In this document: positions 13,567-23,668 of the stretch, piece after piece
Numbering within the stretch: the first letter of the stretch is position 1
How the letters are laid out: every line of letters begins with the position of its first letter
Assembly (NCBI RefSeq): GCF_030848805.1
Contig: NC_092360.1
Coordinates: 9,672,001 to 9,736,000, forward strand
DNA length: 64,000 nucleotides
Direction of reading: 5' to 3'
Origin: Temnothorax longispinosus
Lineage: Eukaryota; Arthropoda; Insecta; Hymenoptera; Formicidae
Program-made: the position numbers and the translations under genes
Notes under the pieces: model-generated
Told to the model about the DNA's origin: nothing
Database searches by the model: none
What the model saw: only the letters and a program-made list of their open reading frames with translations

Positions 13567-13652
13567 TATAACACCAATAAGAGTATTGTAACTGCATTTC
13601 TATGTAATTTCAAATACAATTATATTTTCTAACGTTTTAGTTTATTAGAATT
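13567..13652. repeat. 86-bp repeat flanking glucosylceramidase copy 1, left
   Basis: This block, beginning TATAACACCAATAAGAGTAT and ending at a TTATTAGAATT motif, recurs in direct orientation at 18927-19012 with only a few mismatches. The two copies bracket the first glucosylceramidase gene. This one abuts the palindrome at 13651-13899. It is probably a dispersed repeat fragment rather than part of the gene duplication, because the spacing (5.36 kb) differs from the gene spacing (9.06 kb). Confidence 0.8.
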
Positions 13653-13899
13653 ATATTTTATCCCGAATATGGCTGATGACAAAGAACAAGACGTCTGTTG
13701 TAGTCGTGGATGTAAAGCAAGGCAGAGAAAAACGTATAAGTTGTTATGTTATAGGCTATCATACAACATCCTTCCTTTACGTCCATGACTACGACAGACG
13801 TCTCGTTCTCTGCCATTAGCCTATGCATACGAAAAACATATATCATATACTTATGTCACTTATGTGTTACTCGTATGCATATTCGGGATAAGATAAAAC
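13651..13899. mobile_element. Nested palindromic (fold-back) element
   Basis: The outer inverted repeats are TTTTATCCCGAATATGGC at 13656-13673 and its near complement at about 13877-13897. Inside lies a second inverted repeat with 52-base arms (13671-13722 and 13770-13821, mostly complementary, both containing GACGTCTG) around a loop of about 47 bases. A third short pair, ATGCATACGA and TCGTATGCAT, lies near the right end. There is no coding potential; overlapping frames on both strands simply reflect the palindrome. This is a non-autonomous fold-back DNA element. Confidence 0.7.
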
Positions 13900-14036
13900 T
13901 GCACACTTTCACAACTTCACACAACCGGCTCAACACGCACATATACGCAGCTGTAACGATTCTAATCGAAAAGCACGCGAGCGCGAGGCACATACGAGGC
14001 ACTCAGGCACGAGCAGACACGAGCACAAGGCAAACG
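13900..14036 (+). other. Possible 5' non-coding exon of glucosylceramidase copy 1
   Basis: GC-richer DNA ends at a good donor (CAAACG then GTAAGC at 14037). The first coding exon of copy 1 is preceded by a pyrimidine-rich acceptor (CTTTTTTCCTACTCAG, ending 14556), which implies an upstream non-coding exon. This is the nearest donor that fits. The start of the exon cannot be placed. Confidence 0.3.
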
Positions 14037-14611
14037 GTAAGCATACCGGAAGACGGCGGAAACGAAGATCGAGCCGTGTACTACGCGTGCGCTTTAAATG
14101 ATATCGGATAAAATATTCAGCTCACTGACATCATCGGATAACTTCTCATCGAATGTCACTCAATTTTATGAAATGTTAAACTTTGTCGGATAAAATAGTT
14201 TGTTTTTTTTTCCGATGAAATTAATGTCCGATATTAATCCGACGAAATTTGAGCGACCAAATAAACGGCAACTCATTTTCCATTCACATAATTATCGGAA
14301 ATTACATTTCATTGGATAAAAAAGCATGTATTACTTCATCGAACAGCTCCAAATCCGTTTGAAATAGATTGGATAGAGTAGTTAAACGCTTTTCTCAGAT
14401 TAAAGTTGCTGGACATTTTTCTCACTGATGATAAATCTTATATTTTTGTGCAACCAAACTCGTATATTTTTTACATGTTTCTGAAACTTCTTTCCGCTAC
14501 TGTACAAATCGTACAAAACGCGGACAAGTTCTTAATGATACTTTTTTCCTACTCAGCATGGGAAAATTTGCGATAGAGTCACAACTGACATCTCTGCGTC
14601 AACTACTCACA

Positions 14612-17600
14612 ATGTGGCGCACGATCATCTTCGTAATTTCTGTTGCAGTGACAAGTAAGTAAACATTTATATACATATGTGTGTAAAAGGTTACTTAAAG
14701 AGCGCCCATTAATTATATATATAACGCTATTTCTTATCAAAAATTGAGTCAAAAAGTCCTGAACCATTTTTTTCCTATAATAAAGCAGTAATTATTGAGT
14801 AAAGTCAATCCAATCAGAACCGTTTTTTACGTATGTCAGTGAGTCGCGTGCCTAGTATGCGTGAACACACTATACCACACACAAAGAAGTGTATAATACA
14901 CGGAATAATACATATTAATATACGGATGTTAAACTTTGTCTTTTCGCTCAGAGAAATATGGAAATACGTGCCTAATCAGCCTAATGTAACAGTAATGGCG
15001 AAGTAATTAATCAAGTATACTTTTTGATGGACAATTTTTAGTTGCGCCAACGAATAGCTGTATCGAAAGACGCCGATCAAAAGAAAATGGAGATGATGAT
15101 GGATATTATTGCGTCTGCAATGCGGTATATTGCGACGAAGCTCCAAACGCGATTAAGCCATCCAATCCTGCCGAATATGTCCTAATAAAATCGAGCAAAA
15201 GTGGTCTATTTTTTAATGTATCGAATGGCGTATATGAAAATGTTGAGGAGACTGACCGTAAGTACTGAAGTTGTATCTTCAAAAAACCCACAATTACTAA
15301 AAAAAAAAAAACTGTACAAGTAGATGCAAAACAGCATTTTGCTAAACAAACATTAAGAGCAAAATTTACTACCATATTTTCGAATATGGATATTCGGATA
15401 TTTCTTGAAGAAGAAACTGTAAAATCATCTCCGCTGGGAAAGATCACTATAAATCGAACGGATGTATATCAAACAATTCTTGGATTTGGTGGAGCTGTGA
15501 CCGATTCAGTAGCTATAAATATTCACGATCTAACGCATGAGACATCTGACCACTTAATGAGGTATAATAATTCATAAATCGTTAAATTCCAAAAAAGTTT
15601 TGCTAATTCAGTGATTGACACGATTGACACATCTAAGAAATATGCAATGCTTTCCGTCGAAAGTTAATTTTACATTCAATTTCTAAATTCTAGAAGCTAC
15701 TTTGGCCCACGTGGTATCAATTACCATTTTATCAGAACACCAATGGGTGGCTCGGATTTTTCAACGAGACCTTACACCTACGCGATGGTAGAGAACGACA
15801 CTTCGCTTCACTACTTCGATTTACAGACAGAGGATTATGTTTACAAGGTTTAGTCATTTATTGATTAATATCTTAATTGTTTATTCATCTTATAAAACAA
15901 GCAATCTCTCTTTTCGGATATTGAAAAACATATACGAGAAGAGACTTGCGTTTCTGGAGTTAACTAAACTGGAATAATATAAGTAGCAGTTGCAATATAA
16001 TTGATGTATGCGTACATTAAATGCCATATTTTATTAAATATCTTGTTAATAGATACCGACAATAAAGCGAGCTCAAGAATTAAACAATGGAAAAATTAAA
16101 TTAATAACTCTACCCTGGAGCGCCAGTCCTTGGATGAAAACTAAAAACTCTTGGACGAATAATTGTAAATTACGTCCGGAATATCGACAAGTGTGGGCAG
16201 ATTATTTCGTGAAGTAAGATATTATTACAATATTTTTATTACTCCTAAAAATCTGAAACCCTAAACTTGGATAAAATTTACCTAGACCAACTTTTCAGAC
16301 GTTATCGCTCTTACAACATGAAAAGTTTTAGCAGCACTACACTAGATCTAAAATTACTTTATTATACATATAGCGTTTTCGATTTGTTGACTCGATCCAA
16401 TTCGGGTCAACTCAGGTCAGATTAAAAGTTCGGAAAAATGATAATGAAATATGACAATATGCTACGATAATGCTAAGAATATCCTTGATAAAGGTTGAGA
16501 TTTAAAAAAAAATTAACCTTTTTCTTTAAAATTTCGTTGACCTCATTGTTTTATCTATTATCGCTAAAAAGTTATAATTTTTTTTAGAAATAAGTGAATT
16601 TTGAAAAAACATGGCACAGATTAAAAAAAAAAGCATTAAATTTTTATTATTTTTTCGGCTGTTTATGAGCAAATAAAAACGCGCTGCATAAAATTTACCC
16701 ATGTTTAAAGTTTACGTAAGTTTTGAACATTTAGGGTGCTAGGGTTAAGGAAAATTTCTTATTCATTCACAAGATGATCACATTCACCAAGATGATCAAA
16801 ACCTATTGTTTCGAACTTCTCGGTAGATTTAAAGTAAAATAATTATTTATAAAAATAATTATTCTTCTTTCAGATATTTTGAGGCTTATCGTCGTAACGG
16901 TTTAGAATTCTGGGGTACAACATGCCAGAATGAGCCAGAAAGTCACAAGTATATTCCGTTTGCTCATACTAATGGGATGGCGTTGACAGCAGAGGAAGAG
17001 CGTGATTGGATTATAGAACACTTGGCGCCAACTCTGAAGAAGAACGGTTTCGAGCACATCAAGATCTTTTTATTGGATGATAGCAGACTGTCGCTTCCTG
17101 ATTGGACAAAAACGGTATTTCAAGACCAGAAAGCAAGAGATATTATTTCGGGAACCGCGATCCACTTTTATCTCGATGATTTAATCGGCCCAAGTGTCTT
17201 GGATGAAATAAAACAGCTTTTTCCAGAGAAGTTACTGATGTACACAGAAGCTTGCGCTGCAGCTTTCGAAGGTTGGTGAAGATATATAATATATGTATAT
17301 TTTCATTTTTATATTAAATTTTTTTCGCTTCGAAAGATTCTCTACTGATGTTAATTTAAACGACAATAAAATTTAGTAAATTGAAAAACTTCTTTCCTCT
17401 TATCTTCTATATTTTCCCGTTAAAATATTCTTCATAAATTTTTATTTAAAATGTATTATAAAAAAATTCGTGTGTCTTTCTTTACTATTCATAATGGTTC
17501 TTTATATGAATTTCTCGTTTAGTCATTGTTCTATAATTAACATCAAGACGAAAAAGAATTAATTAATTTAACATGTTTGCGGATTTACATATTCAACTGT

Positions 17601-18425
17601 AACAGATCTAAATCTAGTGATTTTTGTGAAACAAACACGAACTGAGTCATGGTCTATCATACGTATACCTTTAATAAATAATTATTATTTACAGAAAAAG
17701 ACAAAAGCGTAATGCTGGGTTCGTGGAAACGAGGTGAGTTGTACGCAATAAATATCATTGAGAGTATGTCGCATTGGGTGTCCACTTGGATCGACTGGAA
17801 CATTGCTTTAAATACGAATGGTGGACCTAACTATGCCGGAAATAACGTTGATTCTCCGATACTAGTCAACAGCACTGCCGACGAATTCTACAAGCAACCG
17901 ATGTTCTATGCTCTTGGACATTTTTCAAAGTCTGTACAACGTATCTTTGTAGTTTGACTGATACTTGTAACGCAATGAAGTGATACAAAACTTTGATAAC
18001 TTGTAAAATAATTACGTTTTTATCTATCTACAGCATTTTATCGGTATATTTCTATTAATTAATTTCTTTTTTAAATAGGTATGTCCCACCTAACAGCGTG
18101 AGAATCGGTACAACATCAGAGAATACTGAGGAAATTCAAAATATTGCGTTTTCTACGCCTGACGGCGGCGTCGTATTAGTGATTTTAAATCTGTGAGTAT
18201 ATTCTTGCATAATACTCTGATAAGACATAAATAAGATATAAATGTGCGAACGATCATGCTTCACGATGCCTCATGCGATAAATTGCGATGAAAATCTATA
18301 TTTACTGAACTTTTGTGTTCTTCAGAAAAGAAGAAGAGAAAGAAATTCTGATCATTGATCCGAAGAAAGGAACAACAAGGATAAATGTCCTTGGAAAGTC
18401 CATAAATACCATGAAATACTGGTAG
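14612..18425 (+). CDS. Lysosomal glucosylceramidase, tandem copy 1
   Basis: Acid beta-glucosidase of family GH30, homologous to human GBA1; it hydrolyses glucosylceramide in the lysosome. Coding exons: 14612-14654, 15042-15257, 15321-15561, 15694-15847, 16053-16213, 16874-17271, 17695-17929, 18079-18192, 18326-18425. All borders are GT-AG, the phases agree, and the total of 1662 bases gives 553 residues. Residues 1-14 (MWRTIIFVISVAVT) form a signal peptide. Recognisable landmarks in order are CVCNAVYCD, GFGGAVTDS, PMGGSDFS, PWSASPW, the acid/base NEP in exon 6, IHFY, the nucleophile in YTEAC, DWNIALN, and FYKQPMFY. An in-frame ATG lies 18 codons upstream (14558), but the paralogue has ATA there, so I chose the shared start. 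An acceptor at 14556 implies an upstream non-coding exon. Polyadenylation signals lie at 18672 and 18734. Confidence 0.95.
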
Positions 18426-18926
18426 ATATGTATCGGAAATACAAAATCCGCCGTATAATGTGTCGATAAGTATACACGGCACGTGTAAGATGTTAACACT
18501 TCAATCATTTTTTTTTAAACTTTATTGTCACAATATATCTTGCTAAGGTATATATGACGAGTTTAATCTATTTTAAGAAGAATCATTAAATGTGTCATGA
18601 AATAATTTAGTTATTTCATATTTTATATTAAAAGTATCATGACGAAATTTAAAATATCTCAAGAAATTCTTAATAAAAGAGTGCTTTATTATAGTATTTT
18701 GAAAACGTCTCGACAAGGGGTACAAAAATGTGCAATAAAAATTGACGGGTTTTATTTAAGAAAACATTTATCACTTTGACATGGCCTTGAAAAGACCACT
18801 CAAGATCCAAGTCCATATTTTCATCATCTGTCCCCTTTGATATCTTACGACTTTTGTCTGAAACGTTTTACCGTATCTTCCATATTTTCTAAGATATTTG
18901 CCTGGAGAAATTAAAACAAAATGTAT

Positions 18927-19012
18927 TATAACACCAATAAGAATATTGTAACTGCATTTCTATGTAATTTCAAATACAATTATATTTTCTAATGTTCTAA
19001 TTCATTAGAATT
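18927..19012. repeat. 86-bp repeat flanking glucosylceramidase copy 1, right
   Basis: Near-identical direct copy of the block at 13567-13652. It lies about 0.5 kb beyond the stop codon of copy 1, just past the end of the sequence shared with copy 2. Confidence 0.8.
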
Positions 19013-21330
19013 CTCAAAAATAGATTACAATTCTTATCCATATACACACTTTGTTACTTATTTAATATCTTGTCTCTATTACAATTGATAAGCAAAAAAC
19101 TTTCTGAAGAAATATTTCCTAAATAATTCTTGAGAAATATGCTGCAGCATGTAGAGTATTTTTAATGATTCTTCGGTGAAATATTTTTTCTATTAATTTG
19201 TTTAAATATAATGTGTCCTCATATATTTGGATATAAAAGTTTAAGTTCTTTTTAGTTATCTGTACTTAACTTTTTGTCAGAAAATGTATTAGTTTTTTCA
19301 TATGTTGTATTTAATCACTTGTGCAATCGTCTTTGTTTTCTATAACATTTTATCCTAGCGACATTCACATGCCACTATCATAGAAAAATGAAAATAGTTT
19401 ATCGTTAAAAAATGAAAATACGTAGATTTTATGTCGGAAGTATATAAAGTTCTTTTTACTCAGCTAGTTTGTAACAATTAAAACAAGAACAATATCTATA
19501 AAGAAATATAAAGGATGCAAGATATCTTAATTTATTTTTTTTAATTGAAAACACTGTGAAGTGAAAGTCTATAGCATTGTCGTGATAGAAGGTAATGCCT
19601 TCCGTTTGATCAAAACCGGCACTTCTCTTACACTGTTGTTTTAAATTTGTTGGCAATACTCATCTGAATTAACCATATTGCCAGTTCAAAGATTCAGATT
19701 ACAATTTTAGTACGTATAAGAATAGCGTCTTTTAGGGTGCAAATTGATTTTTGGCATTGACTGGCCAGATTCGTTTTTCAAGACCGCTTGCGCTGAACAG
19801 TATACAGTGATACTGAACAATATCAATACATACACACATACACACCGAATATCGTATATTTTTCTCAATAGTCACCAATCGATTTAAAAAAGGGTTGGCA
19901 AAAAAGACTTGTTCCACTCTATTTTTCTCGCAGTAAGCGCACACGGCATTCAAATATCAAACTTCAAATTGTATCTGAGTTTCAGTAAATGTCGGATACG
20001 GCTATATATGCTCAGTTTCTTAGCTCTTTTGCCGAAATTTCTTTTATTTGTATTGATTAAATTGCGCAATATTTCGTTATCGACATCCTTTGCGAAGGAT
20101 TGGCCATATTTTTCATACGTTTCATTCAGATGGTACATGATTCTTATATTTCGCTTGACACGTTTTCGTAAAATATTCATAAAATACGATACATTAAAAA
20201 TTATCGTTTTCGTCGGTTATTTATTTGTTTCTTTTTTTTCCAAAAAGAAAATTGAATCAAATTTATCTATGTCAATAATGACATCGTTATTTTTCTCCAA
20301 GGAATTATATATCTGTCATTTGCAGCAACAATGACATAACTCAAAAAACAAAATTTTCCAGAAAACAAGTTTGAATGTTTCAAATCGTTTAATATAATAT
20401 TATTTTTAAATGCATGGCAACTTTGGTGTAATAATTGATTGTAGAAGAATAAAAATATCTAGCTATATTAGCTCTTCATTTGCTGTATTAAATTTTTACC
20501 ATTCCCATTGAAAGACTGCCTATTTAGATAAAAAAAAAATGTATCTAGCATTTACTTATCTAGCAATTTTGTAGTAACGCGTGTACTGTTTATTCATAAA
20601 GTTTTTTTTTTTTATAAAACAGTACTTCGTATTTATCACAATGGACCTGAAAGGTTTGAGCGAGTTGCAGTATAACACGGAATATAGTGAGATACGATTA
20701 AGGCTGCAGTAACTCTTCTGGGCATAGTCCGAAACTAACGAATATCTGGTCCAGTGATTACCTTACGAATGGGAGAAAAAGGACATGCCTCGCTAGGCGC
20801 GGACGCTCTGTTTCCCGTTAACAAAAAAATTCAATTTAAATGTTGAGAGAGAGCCAAATATAAGCGTGCGTCAATTAATGAAATTTAGTTCGCTCGTTAC
20901 AACATGCTCGATCAACTGGCTAGTTTTATACATTCATAAAATAATTATTAACTCGTTTAGTAGGGCGTGAAAAAGATAGAAAAAAAACGCGTTTGTATAA
21001 AAATCGAAAAAAAACACGTATCTCTGCGCAGCTTTCCTTTTCTTCAATTCGGCAGCTAAACAAGTGACGTAGATATTCAAGTATGACAAGTATGCTATCA
21101 ATCTCTTCATATTATTAATTTACGCAAAAGATTCGCGGAATCATCATTTTCGCACGTTTAAGACAATGTGCAGTCGCGGCAAAATCGAGTATTAAATGGA
21201 GCAATACTTTGTCATAACCAACTTATATAACGTTAAATATTTTAACATAGTTATACGTGGCGCTTACGTAGCGTCTACATAACGAAATGTAGTGTACCTT
21301 ATAGATACTGCTAATCGTCCTCACCCGTCA

Positions 21331-21361
21331 CAGTTCCGTCTCTCGCTGGCACGTTCAACAG
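21331..21361 (+). promoter_or_regulatory. Possible transcription start and 5' exon for glucosylceramidase copy 2
   Basis: A TATAGATA box (about 21300) lies roughly 30 bases before an initiator-like CACAGTTC, and a short GC-richer stretch ends at a strong donor (CAACAG then GTGAGC at 21362). Copy 2's first coding exon is preceded by an acceptor ending at 23616, so a spliced non-coding leader from here is possible. The link is inferred from position only. Confidence 0.25.
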
Positions 21362-22979
21362 GTGAGCTCTCTACTCATTTTCATTAATTAATTAATTACA
21401 TTCTTGGATAAATAACGAGATCTTTCGATATTTCGTCTTGTACAAAAAACAGAAATTCTTTATGCAGATTTTATTTTTCCCTTTCCTTTAAGATTATTAT
21501 TGCCCAATAATCATTGTCAACTCTGTTATATATTTTATTTAGAAAATATTTCACACACACAAAATTTAGAAAATAAGAATATAATTTTAGACAAATTGCG
21601 ACAACAATAAAAAATAAATTGAAATATAATAGTGATAATAGTGAAAGTTTTAAGACAATTATATGGAAAACGATTTGTAAACATACAGTATGCTTTACAC
21701 ATTGCAGTTAGTATATACCTAATTGTCATGCATATTATAGGTTTTCATAAGAGAATTACATTTTATTTTTACAATTTATCTTGGCAAATGGAAAAGAATA
21801 ACTGTGATACAGTGAAACTTTATTAAGGGATAATAGTTTAATAAAAAAAAGCACCGTTATCGGCAATAATATAACTAGAAGTCTTTGTTACAGTTCCTTT
21901 AATATATGTCACCATTATGAATGTAATTAGATGTTAAAAACATATCTGTCGTCATTTACAGCCCTAAATTTATCTATCTATTATGTTATCTGTTATATTT
22001 AGATATGTATTTAAAAATATATATAGTTTGTACCTTAAAAATAGACAGATTAAAAAAAAATCAAGTTTATCATTTGCAGAAAAACTTCAATGTCACAAAA
22101 TCCGGTTTATTTCGAGACACATTCGCATGGGATGGAGTTACAGTAACATACAAAAGTTTAAGATAAGAAGGCAATCTATATATAATTAAAATAAACAAAG
22201 AAATAAAATTTTTCTTCTTATAAAAAAATGTGAACTTGGGATTATTGTCTTATTGAATATAACATTATTGATAAATAAATCGCATTCATCGGAAAGAAGT
22301 GCTTATTGTTAGTTCAGTATTTTAATAAACTAACATCAGAGATACATATGGTGCAGCAAAAGTGATATAAATAATTAAAAATAATTCTCTACATATAGTC
22401 AAGAAATGTTAATCAAGATTTTCTCATACAAAGCTTCTCTTAAAAAAATTAATTGTAATAATCGAAAAATTGACAATATTCACACGTGTAATTTCCACTG
22501 CAGCGTTTCTCAAACTTGCGTATAATTAGCAATATTTACATTGTGTACAAGATTGATTTAAAAAGTATTCAGATACATGGGTATGTATTAAAATATATCA
22601 AAACCATATTATATAATTATTATAAGCGTTATCATAGCGTTATGATAAGGTAGAACTGGTTTAGATCAATTATATTTTAAAACTCACGCGTCTTTGCGTA
22701 CCATCAGTCTATTATAGTGAGACAATAAAACTAATCATGTTTTCTTCCGTGGAAATTTTCATGAGATGTTTGAGAGCAATGTGTATCAAGCAACGTGCGT
22801 TTATACTAAATTCTGTTTCAAAGTTTATTGGTAAAAATAAGACGTTTAATTTTATAAAAATAGCATATGAGCATATGCATAACATATTTTATGAAACTTT
22901 TCAGGACAAATATTTTTTTCGAAAGAGATTTCGATCGGAATTGTTTAGTTATTTCCAAGATTTCTATTGAATTCTAGAG

Positions 22980-23370
22980 AAAACAAAATAATTCCGATCA
23001 AAATCCACTCCGAAAAGTTCCATAATACGTGTCCTAGACTGCTTCATTATAGCTCGTTGAGCAAATGCTCGATTATGTCTCCACTTGTCTCAATTTATTT
23101 ACTTACGAGCCAACGAAGGTCACAACCATCTTCGTATTCGCCGGACTTAGCTTATTGTTAGTAGCTTATTAATGGTAGCACTTATTGTAATCCCCGAAAT
23201 TCAAAAAACTCTTTAAGAGGTATCGATTTGATAATGTTGAAACAATTAAACAAAATTTGACAAGGACGCTTATGAACATTCCGAAAAACGATATTAAGAA
23301 ATGTTTCTAGCGGTAGAAATATGATAAGCTAAGTGCGTTGCAGCAACGGGCTTATTTTGAAAGAGACTAA
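22980..23370 (+). pseudogene. Mariner-family transposase fossil, C-terminal part
   Basis: The sequence at about 23128-23155 reads SSYSPDLA, the segment holding the third catalytic aspartate of mariner DDD transposases. After a gap and a frame change, 23200-23367 reads KFKKLFKRYRFDNVETIK, then NIPKNDIKKCF, a stop, and RWKYDK...YFERD. That is the usual mariner C-terminal order. Stops and frameshifts show it is dead. The catalytic N-terminal half is not recognisable upstream (22737-22970 may be remnant), and I see no terminal repeats. It ends about 15 bp before the sequence shared by the two glucosylceramidase blocks begins (about 23386). Confidence 0.75.
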
Positions 23371-23448
23371 ACTCCGAATCCGGACTAATCTTATATTTTT
23401 TGAGCAGTTATTAAATTCGTATGTTTTTTGCACGTTTCTAAAGGCTCG

Positions 23449-23580
23449 GGCACATAGAAAAACTTAAGCCGTAAGGAAATCAACGGTATTGATTCGCTAC
23501 CGCTTATGACATGTCTTAAGTTCTTGACTGTGATTGGCTGATTTGCTTACTGCTTAAGTCTTACTGCTTCGTATAAGACA
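23449..23580. mobile_element. Inverted-repeat insertion upstream of copy 2
   Basis: Relative to the homologous flank of copy 1, copy 2 has about 130 extra bases here. Inside them, AAACTTAAGCCGTAAGGAAAT (23459 onward) is matched in inverted orientation by the block ending near 23562 (GCTTACTGCTTAAGTCTT), around a core containing TGATTGGCTGA. It is a short non-autonomous element, related in style (CTTAAG, ATTGG core) to family A but with different ends. Confidence 0.6.
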
Positions 23581-23668
23581 CAAACAAGTTCTTAATAATT
23601 CTTTTTTCTTCATGAGCATAGGGGAATTTGTGATAGAGTCACTGACATCTCTGCGTCAGTTACTCACA

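Larger units (their letters stand above)
18606..22979. other. Spacer between the two glucosylceramidase genes
   Basis: AT-rich DNA not shared by the duplicated blocks. It contains the second 86-bp repeat (18927-19012), a hairpin with a T-run loop at about 20585-20625, and a possible small first exon near 21331-21361. A frame at 22737-22970 (77 codons) precedes the mariner remnant and may be decayed element sequence. The other open frames are A/T-biased and unsupported. Confidence 0.5.

Noticed and set aside
13785..14111. 108-codon plus-strand frame near the palindrome
   Set aside because: Its first part lies in an inverted repeat, and the remainder is low-complexity and overlaps a probable untranslated exon.
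14558..14611. Upstream in-frame ATG of glucosylceramidase copy 1
   Set aside because: Copy 2 has ATA at the same place, and the sequence from the second ATG is a proper signal peptide, so the shared downstream ATG is preferred.
15106..15447. Minus-strand frames opposite glucosylceramidase exons (also 25198-25533)
   Set aside because: Shadow frames: they run antisense across verified exons 2 and 3 and their intron in both paralogues.
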